Of a DNA stretch of 47,194 nt, positions 33,464-44,163 are shown piece after piece. The stretch spans positions 1 to 47,194 of the forward strand of contig KN880618.1 of assembly GCA_000934385.1 (NCBI GenBank). The letters are read 5' to 3'. How positions within the stretch are numbered: position 1 is the first letter of the stretch; each line of letters opens with the position of its first letter. This stretch comes from Cylindrobasidium torrendii FP15055 ss-10 (lineage: Eukaryota; Basidiomycota; Agaricomycetes; Agaricales; Physalacriaceae). A program made the translations under genes and the position numbers. The notes beneath the pieces are model-generated. The model did no database searches and was not told where the DNA came from. It worked only from the letters and a program-made list of their open reading frames with translations.

Positions 33464-34315
33464 TTAGAGGATGGCGTTGAGGAGACCACCGACGGGGCCG
33501 AGGACGGCCTGGCCGAGGAATCCAAGGAGGTCGTTGAGGATGCAGCCAACGAGGCCAATGACGGCGCCGAGGACGTTGATGAGGGTGAAGGAGACGACAC
33601 CGACGATCTCGAAGGTGAATGCGAGGAGGACGGTGACGAGCTCGCCGAGGAGACCGTCGACAAGGCCGACGACAACCTGGAGCAAGTGGAAGACGAGAGT
33701 ACTGCGGGTAATGTAAGTTACTGTTGCTTCACATCCCTTCGAGACAACTCACAGAAGCTCAGCGATGAGAGGCTTGAGGACTTCGCAGTCAGCCTTGCCG
33801 AGGATACCGAAGACAATCTTCACGAGGGCCAAGACGAGCTGTTTACGGATGAGATTTCGAACGAATGGGGGCAATTCTCGTGCTTACAGCAACAAGCTGG
33901 CAGAGGAGGTTGGCGAGCGCGGTGAGGGTGAGGGTTCCAGAGACGGAGACGAGGGTCTCCTCAACCGAAAGCTCCGCAGATGCCTCAAGACCGGTAATCG
34001 CAACCTCGACCTTAGCCTTGATGTCGGCAATGACACCGGTCACAACATCGACGGTGATGTTGGCGGATGTACCGTAGACTGAAGAGACCAATGAATAAGA
34101 GGTAGCAATTGAGAGGTAGAATACGTACTGATGGGCAGGGCAAGAGCCTCAACATCGACGACAACGTTGGTGACCGTGGTGGCGACGGTCTCGCAGCCGC
34201 AGCGCTGCTCCAGAGAGCGGAGCGCCATGTTGGGCGAGGTGGGTGCAGCAGAGACACCAGCGATGGCAGCAAGGCCGGCAGCGGCGAAACCGAAGATCTT
34301 GGCGAAGGAAGGCAT
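33464..34315 (-). CDS. Secreted, very hydrophobic protein of unknown family
   Basis: The N-terminus MPSFAKIFGFAAAGLAAIAG with VSAAP is a clear signal peptide. The mature part has RCGCETVATTVTNVVVDVEA, then three regions rich in Val/Leu/Ala/Gly. These include SANITVDVVTGVIADIKAKV, LVLALVKIVFGILGKADCEV and a C-terminal tail alternating Leu, Val and Gly (LGAVIGLVGCILNDLLGFLG). Four exons give about 230 aa, ending at TAA 33464-33466. There are few charged residues, and cysteines appear as CGC plus single ones, which is not the eight-Cys hydrophobin pattern. It could be a cell-wall or membrane-associated structural protein like those abundant in mushroom tissues; I do not recognise the family. A minus-strand TATA box is near 34434. 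Confidence 0.72.
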
Positions 34316-34429
34316 CTTAATGTGTAGAGAGCGGCGGGGGGTTAGAGAATGTGGGGTTGACGTGAAAGTCTTGTTGAGGAGAGAGAGAAGGGAGTATCCG
34401 AGGGATGGGGAGTCTCAGTGAACTGGGGC

Positions 34430-34445
34430 CAGCCTTTATAGTCTG
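34430..34445 (-). promoter_or_regulatory. TATA box of the secreted hydrophobic protein gene
   Basis: ACTATAAAGG on the minus strand lies about 120 nt before the ATG at 34315; the leader between them is long and purine/pyrimidine-biased. Confidence 0.55.
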
Positions 34446-35443
34446 GAGGCCAGGGACCGGCGGTAGTGGAAATTCCCTTGAGGCCGTTTACCTGCAGTGA
34501 AATTGAACATCACCCTGAGGGGTGGAGCATCATCAGTTCTGGGAAATTAGGCATGGCCCGTAGCCGATCGCGACTAGTCCGGAACCCCGCATTTGAAGTT
34601 GGACGCGTTTGTATTTCTGTATCATCGCAACATCGAGGTGAAGTTCATCGTCGTAGGGACCGCCACACCTAGGTTGGAACGAGAGTTGCATCGGGACGCA
34701 AAGCGCAGTGGGACGGCCCAGCGCAATAGCAAGCAGTATGCGGCATCCAGTGCACCCGTTGGAGAATCCAAACGCGAACCGCAATAATGCAGTCGCATGA
34801 ATGATGACACAAATCCGGAATTCAATATTCAACGTTCAACATTCAGCCCTATGCCCCAAGTATTTTGGGGCTGCAGAGAAGTTGTTGGGAAATGTTTCTG
34901 GGCAATAAAAGGCCAAGTCAAAAAGTCAAGCACAGCGGCCAGAGTGTTGAGCATTGCAGTAGCTACATTTCTGAGCTCACTAAAATTGGACATCGCCGGA
35001 AAGTTGTGCCCCAGTGCGCGCCGCAGCTGCACGGCTAACATCAGGGAGGCGTGCATTTACATGGCCGTGAATATGTGACGTGACGTCTTACGTTCGCACT
35101 CTTGCCTTTTCGAGCTCATTGTTTATTTGCGCCACCGCAGTTGCTTGGCAACGGTGCTAATTGAAGCTTCTCAGAACGTTTTTCTGAATTTTTTTTGTAT
35201 GTCTTCCGCGGACGGAAAGCGTTTTAGAGTGCTCCGTGTTTGCCTCCGATATTCAAAGACCGACGTACCGGGCGCGATCTGCTCCTGGTTTCTCCACGAC
35301 TGGAAGAGTGCAGGCGGCGACCGTGAGAAAGAAGGCGCATCAAAAGCGCACGGGGCGGGGGCGCGCAGTGCGGAGACAGTGCGCTCGATGACGTGGCTCG
35401 TGTTGATCTCGAGACCCGAAATAGCAACCTCCCTCCTGCCGTC
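34446..35443. other. Divergent intergenic region
   Basis: About 1 kb between the secreted-protein gene and the hydrolase gene. Several overlapping ORFs on both strands have no recognisable content. Confidence 0.45.
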
Positions 35444-36939
35444 ATGTCAGGGTTTATCCCATCCGCCGAATCGTTTGCAAAGGTTCGTTTTCTGCCTTTT
35501 CCATAGCTCAAATACATGTTTCTCATCGTACGTCGCTTCAAGGGAGTCTTAGCCACCGCCTCTACGGCTATCACAATCGGTACACTTGATGTCACTTTTT
35601 GGTCTGCTTTTCTGATTATGCAGGCGCCGGCCTGGTTTATTACGGGCAGAACTACCTGATATATCCTTCTGCTTATTTCAGCCTAGGTCCAGAAGCAGAT
35701 AGTACGTTTTCTTCTTTTGTGCTGGCTGGCTCTGACACGTCTGCCGGCGTCAGTCATACATCGGCCTCAGGCGGACTATGGGCTGCCCAGCGAAGAACTT
35801 GAGCTGAAGACACCTGACGGTGTGCTGTTACGATGCTACCTTCTGTATCAGCAGAAGGACCTGCCTCGTCCAAAGCGCATGGCATCGATACCGCTCACTC
35901 CTATACCCACCTCTCCCAACGAGACGGACGATGAGGTACGAAGTGCGGTTACTGCGAGGCTACAACACCTTCATCTCGTGTAGTTCATGGCTGGACGCCC
36001 CACTGTGATCATGTTCCATGGGAATGCAGGCAACCTAGGACATCGCCTTCCGCTGGGCATGATATTTTCGCGGACGATGAGGTGCAACGTTCTCATGGTC
36101 TCGTATCGCGGGCAAGTCGCTTTCACGCTGCATCCTTTTGGTATACTCACGCCGTTCTGCAGCTACGGGAAGTCGGAAGGCTCACCATCTGAGAAAGGTG
36201 CGGATGCGTCCGCGGATGGGTCTTGTCGGCTGTAATTCGCTAACTTCATTCTTGCACAGGCTTTCAGATTGATGCTCAGACTGCGCTCAACTTTCTCTTG
36301 TCCGACCCTCGTTTCTCCAGGACGCAGATTGTGAGTTGCAACGGCTAGGTCAGAACTGCATGGTTTAGTCTCCTCTGCAGTTTTTGTACGGGCAATCAAT
36401 CGGTGGCGCCGTAGCCATTGACCTCGCCAGTCAGAACCCCACCAAGGTCACCATTATACTTCGTATATCCTATCGGGCTATTGATCATCGTGTGTAGATC
36501 GCGGCCCTTATCCTCGAGAACACTTTTACTTCGCTGCCAAACCTCGTTCCAGATGTTTTGCCCATGCTTGGCCGAGTCTCATTTTTGTGCCACCAGAAGT
36601 GGGATTCAGCAAGCAAGGCACCTAAGCTTCCCGCGAAGATGCCTGTACTCCTACTCAGCGGGAAGGATGACTTGCTGATCCCACCGCTACACATGCAGAG
36701 ACTGCGCGACCACTTCCACGCACGCGGGGAAGACAACGTCACTTACTTTGAGGAATTCCCAGGTGGTGGGCACAGTAAGTACTCCTTCTATAGATTCTCG
36801 CCCATTTGCTGTCGGTATGCTGAGGCGTTCTATAGATGACACCTGCAATGCTAAAGACTACTGGTCGAAGGTTGCTCACTTCGTTGGAAGCGTCGTTCAC
36901 TCGGTTCCCTACGACACCACAACACCAATAGCGCCTTAG
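35444..36939 (+). CDS. BEM46/ABHD13-like alpha/beta hydrolase
   Basis: Membrane-anchored serine hydrolase of the BEM46 group, linked in fungi to polarity and ER/plasma-membrane sites. The start MSGFIPSAESFAK precedes a spliced hydrophobic segment (GVLATASTAITI, then GLVYYGQNYLIYPSAYFS), a likely membrane anchor. The family hallmark GLPSEELELKTPDGVLLRC follows, then VIMFHGNAGNLGHRLPLGM (oxyanion region), and SYRG joined to YGKSEGSPSEKG. The nucleophile Ser sits in YGQSIGGAVAIDLA, the acid in LLSGKDDLLIPP, and the His in FPGGGH joined to NDTC across an intron. All triad residues are present. An insert after the TPDGV block (LYQQKDLPRPKRM, then PLTPIPTSPNETDD) lengthens the protein. Ends at TAG 36937-36939. 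Confidence 0.86.
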
Positions 36940-38509
36940 GACACTGGCTACGTGAGCGTCGCGGTGCTGGACCTTCTACCCTTTTGGGAAGTCCTTGAAC
37001 CATTTTTCGCGGCATTAGGAACAGCGCATCGCATATTTTGTATCATTACTTCTTCGTATAATTCCATATATACATGGACGGTTATTCGTTAGCTGCTATA
37101 CTATTTTTGTCGCTCGAAATTTCAAGTAAGTACTTGATTCTGCTCCCGTACGCCGTCCAGACGCGCCCGGGCATCCGCCCACTTGTCCACTCGTTTGAGG
37201 GTGAGGTCGAGTGGGTTTATGGCAGACCGGACTTCGGACTATTGGCATTGCCAGCCTGCGATGCTTCATTGCCTCTTTGTCTTGTCATCATTGGTGACAC
37301 AGGTAGTGCCCGTGAGCTCCCCGACAGTGACAACAATACTGCAGACGGTGACAACCTGGGTATAGCAGTATACCCGTGTCGGGAGACTAGCCCGCGCTGA
37401 CTGCTGGTGCTGAGTAGCTCGCAGAAGACGCTGCCGGAAAATGTGGGGTGACTGAGTACATATCATACTTAGTCTCGACTTGCCGTGCGCAGTTAGCCCC
37501 GCGCGGATACTTTTACACAGTACACAAGGATGAAATGGCCGGATTTCGAAATGGTTTTCCCACTCGAGTCCTTTCGAATTCCTTTCATTGCTATCATGAA
37601 TACTAGTAAAAATTTATTCCGAACAGACTCAAGCATCAATCCCACAAATACTACGCATAGACACGAACTTTGAGGTGAATGATGTTGAATAAAGGGACAC
37701 CGGCATCCGGACCGGTAAGCCGGACCGCTTTGTGCTTACTACGATCAGGGTCCTCCGAGTACTGCGTATATAGCTGTAGACGAACGGCAAGATCTGGTAC
37801 CATGGAATTTGACAGTCATCAGAAAACGTAGACGTCCTGTGTATTGCAGTGATACAGAGTGTGAGTACCGATGACTCTATTTGAACCAGCTGTGCAGACA
37901 GCTAGTGCCAACCGTCATCATATTCTTCAGTTATCTGTGATACACCCGAAGGTATCGAGTTTGCTGTACAGTACCACTGTCAATCTTTGGATGCGATGGC
38001 TGACGGTTCAGGTTCCTCAGGCAATGTGCTTGTTGAATGTATCGCTATTTTCACGTAGTAGTCATGTGTGACCGTGTTCTCCCCGGCTCGAGCAGAACGC
38101 AAATCTTGGTATAGCTGACAAGTTGCATTGCGGAACAATAAGCATTGCCTTGTGGCGGAAATGTATGCATAAATCTCGCCAACTACACCAGTACTAGCAC
38201 TTGGCTATCCACTGACATTGTACACTACCGTACAGCGGAATTCCGCTCGCATTTGTTGAAGAAATCAGTGTTCTCATACGATAAATAAACCTGTAGGTTT
38301 GCTGTAACTTGGACGAGATTAGAGAACTCGGCACATCGGCTGTTTCCGAAGACAAAGCGCTACATCTACTCAGCACTAGAGCAGGTCGTAAAAAACAGAT
38401 GTCAAGATTACAGGCGCTAGAATGACAGAGAATGATTCCAACCCCGAGGTTCATGGACAACTTCAAGTACAAAAGCTCTTGACTCAATATCCTTATCCTT
38501 AGATACCTC
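36940..38509. other. Intergenic region, no supported gene
   Basis: About 1.6 kb. An ORF from 37074 (MDGYSLAAILFLSLEIS) has a signal-peptide-like start and a TATA-like sequence just upstream, but no convincing downstream coding content, so it is not called. The rest shows no gene, RNA or repeat. Confidence 0.35.
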
Positions 38510-39112
38510 TTGCCCATATTCTCCTCGAAGATAGCTAGAGCTCTATATTTCATGGACAACGCGATGTACATGAGCTATACCCGCGTCTCTCTCTCCCCCT
38601 GCACCTTTGTGGATGGAACCCACGGCATTCCTGCGCCGTACGTCGAGCAAGCTCATCAGTATTTTACGGCTATAACATCCCACAGGACTGATGGGGATAA
38701 TGAAGTAGAGGCTCATGATTCTGTGTCCCTATGTTACAGCGAGGCCAGCGCGCACGATGTGGGAACTGTCGAGGACACGGTCACCGAGTCTGTGGAAGTC
38801 AATGGCGTTCCTTCGCTTCGAACCATCGACCGCCAGCTCTATCCGTGATTAAATTCTCAAGAGGCTGAAATAACTCGCTAATATCTTGATGCTAGTTGCA
38901 TGCAGATAGCCCACCACAGATCGGGAAATGCAAGCAGGCGGCGTCGCCGAGCCAGACGAGCTCTTGAGGGTGCACTCGAACGCAAGATATTCGAGCTTAA
39001 CAGCCGCATAAGGCGTGCCAGGGAAAGGTCAGCCGTGCTTCAAGAAGAGTTGGCTGAGTGGAAGGATAAGGCCGGTGCCCTCAGTGGGAATACTCAAATG
39101 CGTGAAATGTGA
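38510..39112 (+). CDS. B-type coiled-coil protein with extended acidic N-terminus
   Basis: Exons 38510-38844 and 38920-39112 give up to 175 aa. The 75-nt intron uses the second of two acceptors (CACAG at 38919), because the nearer one runs into a stop. Inner ATGs (for example MSYTRVSLSP) are alternative starts. The N-terminal ~110 residues are acidic with Ser/Thr/Val (TVEDTVTESVEV). The C-terminal exon has SGNASRRRRRARRALEGALE, then RKIFELNSRIRRARERSAVL and QEELAEWKDKAGAL. It shares S-x2-L-Q-x-E-L-x2-W-x2-K/R-A-x2-L with the three left-hand B-type genes. Unlike them it has no obvious divergent A-type partner directly to its left. A bZIP-like dimeriser; function unknown. Confidence 0.55.
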
Positions 39113-39374
39113 TTTGCATAGCTCCCTTGTGACCGCAGATTCGTTCGAAGGGACATTATACTTACTTCGTTATTTTACCATTATTTCTCTGCTCTGAATT
39201 AATGAACACCCATCCTCTCACTGCGCCCGTCTGCCGCCACATTTCTCTAGGCGGATCAAGGGCTGACATCATCACCAGCCGAGATTCCGCATCTGTCTCT
39301 CTTGCGGTCACTGTCATCATCGTCTGGCGCGACGATCAACCACCACCAAACCCTTCTCCGCCTTCCCGCTCACG

Positions 39375-40086
39375 ATGGCTGGTTTACCGAAGGTGCGTGC
39401 TGCACGTCGGCCAGCTTTGATCTGTTATCTCTGACGCTTTGTGGCAATATAGCGCATTATCAAGGTGACTTTGCTACATACGCACGCGTAGGCGCATCAT
39501 TCACGGGCATGCTATCTAGGAAACGGAGCGCCTGATGGCAGACCCAGCACCAGGAATCACTGCCACCCCGCACGATGACAACCTGCGCTATTTCGATGTG
39601 ACGATCGCTGGACCAGATGGCAGTCCTTTCGCTGGTGCGTGACCGCTTCATTACCTTGGATAATGTGCTGATTATAAGTCCAGCGGGAAACTTCAGGCTT
39701 GAACTATTTCTGCCGGAGGAGTACCCCATGGCGCCGCCAAAGGTTCGCTTCCTTACCAAGATCTACCATCCCAATATTGGTACACTTCCCTTGCATTTCC
39801 CTATCTTTAGCGCTGAGACGCGTCTATAGATAAGCTTGGACGCATCTGCCTCGACATTCTGAAAGGTATGCATTCCTCCCTTTGTACCGATGCCCATCCA
39901 TAATTTGGCGTAGACAAATGGTCCCCCGCACTTCAAATTCGCACAGTATTGCTGTCAATACAAGCCCTTCTCAGCTCACCCAACCCCGACGATCCACTTG
40001 CCACCGACGTTGCGAAACACTACAAGGAGGACGAGAAGGATGCGCAACGCGTCAGCCAGGAGTGGACCCAGCTCTACGCGAAATAG
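39375..40086 (+). CDS. ubc13: Ubiquitin-conjugating enzyme E2, Ubc13 type
   Basis: E2 that with an Mms2-type partner builds K63-linked ubiquitin chains in DNA-damage tolerance and signalling. The start is MAGLPK, followed by a 12-nt exon (RIIK), then [20 protein letters not shown] and [34 protein letters not shown] precedes the HPN motif in TKIYHPNI. The catalytic Cys is in [10 protein letters not shown], followed by [20 protein letters not shown], which is characteristic of Ubc13. It ends [14 protein letters not shown] 40084-40086. About six introns restore the frame. It appears intact, about 150 aa, the family's usual length. It is embedded among bZIP-like genes with no functional link visible. 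Confidence 0.92.
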
Positions 40087-40335
40087 ACGACTCGTGTACC
40101 ACCATACGCATGTACCATCAGGGATATACAGACCATTTCATGGATCTTTCTGTGTGCACTAAAGAACTGTATCGACATACAATCCTCTGGCCACTCCTTC
40201 GAATGAGGAGACCAAGCGGGTCACCCAAGTAAATGAGAGGTACATTAAAAACGCGAGGCTGAACAGCTAGATGAGAGGACATTGCCGGACGCCAAGAGAC
40301 CCTACCCAGCAGCCCCAAAGGCACGCTTGAACGCG

Positions 40336-40893
40336 CTACTGGGGCTGCAGCGCAGCCGTATATGCCTGTACACGCCCCTTCGCGAATTCGATACCCTTGA
40401 GGAGCTCAACGTTCGATCTCTCCACCTCTGCAAGCGCAAGTTTGTTGGCGGTCAAACGCTCTTCCAATGCAGTCGCAGCTGCCTTCCTCCTTTCCCGTGT
40501 CTTCCTGGCAGATGCCTTGTTTTGTTCTTTCCTAGTTTGCACTCTGACGCGCTTTTGGACGGGGGCATGCGATGCTGTATTCTCCGGCGAGGCGGTGCAT
40601 GAAAAGATAGCGTCGTCGCTGAGGTTGTACTTGACGTCCTCGTCGCCGAGTAGGGCCCCGTCAAGGATCCCATAAGGCTGGTAAGGTATACCAGGGTGGC
40701 TGACGTCCCCAGGATGGCCGTGAAGGGTAGCAAGCGCGCCGTCGACGCCGTTCGTCGTCGACTTGATCATTGGGTTCGTGCCCATGTTCTCCGGGTCTAA
40801 ACTTGCGATGAGTCGAAGGAAGTCGTGGTATTCAATGCTGAGTAGGAGGATGAGTTCAATGCAGCGAAACGTCCACACTGCGACACACCTCAT
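40336..40893 (-). CDS. bZIP transcription factor (canonical basic region)
   Basis: Single exon. The start at 40893 (MRCVAVWTFR) lies about 100 nt after a minus-strand TATA box (GTATAAAAG, about 40988-40996); a later ATG at 40785 is also possible. The N-terminal 40 residues are hydrophobic/aromatic and the centre is Gly/Pro/Asp-rich. The basic region QNKASARKTRERRK fits N-x7-R, and R-x9-L leads into a zipper ALEERLTANKLALAEVERSN, then VELLKGIEFAKGRV. About 185 aa. Its zipper keeps the E-x2-N-x2-L-x3-I spacing of the small A-type proteins. It is divergent from the bZIP-like gene at 42450. It is the most canonical bZIP of the window and perhaps the form from which the others diverged. Confidence 0.72.
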   Translation of the reverse strand: MRCVAVWTFRCIELILLLSIEYHDFLRLIASLDPENMGTNPMIKSTTNGVDGALATLHGHPGDVSHPGIPYQPYGILDGALLGDEDVKYNLSDDAIFSCTASPENTASHAPVQKRVRVQTRKEQNKASARKTRERRKAAATALEERLTANKLALAEVERSNVELLKGIEFAKGRVQAYTAALQPQ

Positions 40894-40987
40894 CTTGAGC
40901 AAGTAAACGAACGAAAAGGTGGATGTGGGCAGATGGGTGGTAGAGGAAGAGATGAGGGTTCGGAAGGCGCAAGGGGACACAACCCGT

Positions 40988-40996
40988 CTTTTATAC
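40988..40996 (-). promoter_or_regulatory. TATA box of the bZIP gene at 40336
   Basis: GTATAAAAG on the minus strand, about 95-100 nt before the ATG at 40893. The more upstream in-frame ATG at 41010 lies before this box and is unlikely to be used. Confidence 0.6.
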
Positions 40997-41464
40997 GCCT
41001 TCGGCCTCATTACAGCTCACACACCGATTGGATTGGGAAGAATGAAACGTTGAAGAGCTTTCTATGCATATACCTCCATATTGGGCGCGTGAATTTGTGG
41101 CTTACTTTACGAGCGTGGGAATACACACAATAATGAAGCGGATTTCCCTCGAGGCGTAGGCTACGGGCGGGAATGCATAGAGAACTCGCATTCGGGATCG
41201 GGAGGAAACTAGTATGCTTCTGCATATATTCAGGACAGTAGTGCAAGAGTAAACGCAAAGGACGTCCTTGCATTTATCACGGGACGTGGTAAGCCGAACG
41301 TTGGCCCCATCAAAAGGATCTCGTCGACTGTTATAAGAGATGGGGATAGTTGACGGGGTGCATGCATATCGTCATCGATGGTGTAGTTTCCTCTCAGTGG
41401 GCTCGACGGTGAGCGGAATATTCCGCCCAAGTGGCTACTTGCTAACCCTCGTAGTGATAGTTAA

Positions 41465-41798
41465 ATGGCGCGTCCCCGCGGGGAGGTCTCTCTTGGCGCT
41501 CATGAGCTCTTTGCAGTCGCCGTACGGTACTATCTTGTGGTTGATTCGATGCCGCCGGCTTCTGGACGTCTCTGCGCCGTTTTGGTAAGTATGCGACGGG
41601 AGATCGTACCAGGCGCAAGTCCAGGCACCGTAATTTGCACAAATTGGTGTTTCTCTGACTTAGGTGGGGCGTCGTACCGTCTCCGGGCTCTCTCCTCTCA
41701 TCCTCGGTGACCATCTGAGCCGTACCTGCGAAGGGCTTCGCGGCGTCCAGGGATTTGATCGAAACAGAAAGAAGGGTCTTCATCATACAGCAAGCTGA
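41465..41798 (+). CDS. Possible small two-exon gene of unknown function
   Basis: Exon 41465-41585 (MARPRGEVSLGAHELFAVAV, about 40 aa) can be spliced with GTAAGT and the TTAG at about 41664 into VGRRTVSGLSPLILGDHLSR, ending near 41798 with RKKGLHHTAS. A TATA-like TTATAAG sits near 41329. The frame on the other strand is also open, and the product resembles nothing I know, so this may be chance. It lies between the divergent bZIP genes. Confidence 0.2.
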
Positions 41799-41799
41799 G

Positions 41800-42449
41800 C
41801 AGACGAGCGCTGACGGCGACATAGACTGTCCCCCTAGATTCTCTCCGGTTCCTTCATTTTCATTCCTTCATTTTCTCTGACACGCTGAGTAGGATGGGGA
41901 GCACCTAGCGCGATGGCATGGAGAAACAGTTATTAGTATTCACCGCCTAGAAACCGCCTAGAATGAAATGCCAGGCAGCTCGCGCATTGTCAGAAAACGA
42001 AACGGATTAGTATCTATCGTACAGCAATCTTCCCTATCTGGGTTACATCCCTCGTGAATTACACCATTGTTTCCTAGCTCCCCGGAAATTGGAAATGACT
42101 CATGCTGAGATTTTCGAAATAAAAGAGGGACATCCTTTCGCCTCATCTCAAATCCTTTCCCCTCCGCCTCTCTGCTAGTTTGGTACACGCAGAATTATAG
42201 TTCTTGGTACACATACAAGTGACGCCTCGGTACGTATTACTGCTGCATCGGGGAATCTTTGCCTGATAGGCGCCTCGCTAGACCTAGGATCCCGTGTGTC
42301 AAGCGCCGTTGTCGACACATACTACCACATTCCCGCACCGCATTGCCGATAGTATTGAATTCCGTGTTGAAGGCAGGTGTCTTCGATGCCGCTCTGGGCG
42401 TGATTTCCGATGTATTTCCCTATGCAGCATCACATCAACGCTTATAGCT
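41800..42449. other. Spacer upstream of the bZIP-like gene at 42450
   Basis: No supported gene. CCGCCTAGAA is repeated with one base changed at about 41942-41961. The frame of the 42450 gene is open back to 42294, but without clear coding character. Confidence 0.35.
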
Positions 42450-42725
42450 ATGCCTCCCGTACGTCCTGCAAAATCCGACGAACAAAAGGCGCGGGACAGA
42501 ATTCGGGCAAAGGAGAGGCGCGATAGGGACAAAGAATTGCTCAAGAAAGGGAACGCTGCTGTCAAAGATCGCACTCAGCAGCTGACGGACGTCAGAGAGG
42601 AAAACATGGCCATGTTTAGCCAGATTGTCGAGCTTGAGAACCGTTGCTGGTATCTGTATAGATTCCTGATATCACTGGAAGGCGAAGGGGAGAATCCAAG
42701 CATAGAGGATGGCAGGGATGTATGA
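42450..42725 (+). CDS. Small bZIP-like protein
   Basis: 91 aa from MPPVRPAKSDEQKARDR. The basic stretch IRAKERRDRDKELLKKGNAA runs into a helix KDRTQQLTDVREENMAMFSQ and IVELENRCWYLYRFL, with leucines and other hydrophobics at roughly heptad spacing. The canonical N-x7-R of bZIP is absent. It is divergent from the bZIP gene at 40336, with 1.56 kb between starts, mirroring the pair layout of the left half. An upstream in-frame ATG at 42294 exists, but the sequence between does not look coding. Confidence 0.55.
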   Translation: MPPVRPAKSDEQKARDRIRAKERRDRDKELLKKGNAAVKDRTQQLTDVREENMAMFSQIVELENRCWYLYRFLISLEGEGENPSIEDGRDV

Positions 42726-43719
42726 GCTCTGTTCCAATTTTCTTAGGTTTATGTAGCAACGCTAATGTAGACGGGTTGCCGTTGGTGTGCGACCCTGAAC
42801 TGAAGGTTGACCGGCGTGAAGCGGTCCGATCACATGGCAGACAGGCTTGGGGCGCATTTCTCCAGAATTCGCTCGCATTGTACTGGCCCGATCGCAAGTC
42901 AGCATGTATGATAAGTTTTCTGAGTTCTGGGTTTTGTGACGAGTTCGAGGCAGTCGTGATGTCTGCCTATGCGTGACTGTAACATGTGCAATCCGCTCCG
43001 ATGATGTTATATAGGTGATCGGAGCCCACTCTTTCTTTTGCCACCATGATATCGAATATTCTCATCAAATGTAATAATCCAAGCACGCTTCCTCCGATAT
43101 AAGCGTTTCACAGTGACTGCTTCAGTCCTCTGAGCGGGTGAGTGCTTCATCTCTGTTCTCAATAACTAAGGCGAACATCCTGATCCACATCGATTTAGAA
43201 CTATTCCTGCGATGTTGCATTTGCACGGAAAGATCCGGTTATCCAAATGTGCGCAACAAGGGAGTAATATCGTTCTCTGTAGGAAACAAACTTTCATCAC
43301 CACACTCCACCAAATCCCAACGCAGCGAATACAAATTCAGATGCACTCTCTGTTCCGCGAGCAACTCGGGTGTATGCCGAGTGGTTGCACGAGCAGGCTT
43401 TCATTTCTGTATTTGCTATGATGTTAAACTTTTCGGCGGCATATGCCTTGTCGTCCTCGCCTCGTCCTCACGGATTGCGCTCTTTATTTTCTATGCGCCG
43501 TTTCCCGGGCTCGATTCCAACCCTTCGCTAACATTTGCGACTTGTCGTACTCGCCTTGGACCACTCCACCGCAAAATGAATACTGCTGCGTCCTCCAAGG
43601 TATAAAATCCTCCTGGGTGTCGGACAGTCCTTCCAGTCACAAACATCCTGCTTCTGTGTCTTGTTTTCCTCACCCTCAACTCGCCCCAACCTCTCCATAG
43701 GTGCGCACACCCAAGGCAA
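42726..43719. other. Intergenic region
   Basis: About 1 kb. ORFs near 42722 and 43138 have no recognisable content. TATAAAATCC at about 43600 is the likely core promoter of the next gene, and the sequence after it is pyrimidine-rich. Confidence 0.4.
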
Positions 43720-44163
43720 ATGTACATGCCTCCTCATTCGTTCTGTAGCCGTATAATGCCGCGCGCCTCCACTCAGAACATTGCTGAAGACCAGAAATTC
43801 GAAGAAATACACATAGAACCGGAAGCCCTCAAGGACCTACAGGAAATCATGCAGTATCTAGGTCTCGGGGCTGACGCAACTGGTCAGTCGCATGGTCCTT
43901 CTGCCACAGGAGGGAGCGGACTGGAGGAAATGCGCGTTCGCTTAGAACGCAGACGGATTCAGAACCGTGACGCGCAGAGGCGCCGCACACAGAGGTTGGC
44001 GGAGAGCAAGACGCAGCTCGAGAAAGAGCTCGCGGATCTCGAGCCTCAGCTGGCTGCGGCGTTGCAGGAGAACAAGGAACTCCGAGCTCGTTTTTGGAAC
44101 GCCGTAGAGTGGTACGATAATCTATGTGCTGAAATCGCTCGCCGCTACACCGCGAGTGCGTAG
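43720..44163 (+). CDS. bZIP transcription factor (Yap-like basic region)
   Basis: 147 aa from 43720, or 135 aa from the ATG at 43756 (MPRASTQNIA). The N-terminus is acidic with a short helix EALKDLQEIMQYLGLG, then Gly/Ser-rich. The basic region RLERRRIQNRDAQRRRTQRL resembles the NRxAQR type of AP-1/Yap factors, but Thr replaces the usual Arg at the N-x7-R position. The zipper is QLEKELADLEPQLAAALQEN with aromatic residues after it (RFWNAVEWYDNL). TAG at 44161-44163. It lies next to the bZIP-like gene at 42450 on the same strand. Confidence 0.7.
   Translation: MYMPPHSFCSRIMPRASTQNIAEDQKFEEIHIEPEALKDLQEIMQYLGLGADATGQSHGPSATGGSGLEEMRVRLERRRIQNRDAQRRRTQRLAESKTQLEKELADLEPQLAAALQENKELRARFWNAVEWYDNLCAEIARRYTASA

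Noticed and set aside
33422..33925. Plus-strand 167-aa acidic ORF
   Set aside because: It is the antisense shadow of the Val/Leu-rich secreted protein; the minus strand has the signal peptide, splice sites and TATA box.
37074..37400. Possible secreted peptide gene starting MDGYSLAAILFLSLEIS
   Set aside because: Only the start looks like a signal sequence. Splicing at the GTAAGT gives a stop soon after, there is no CaaX end that would suggest a pheromone precursor, and the rest is not coherent.
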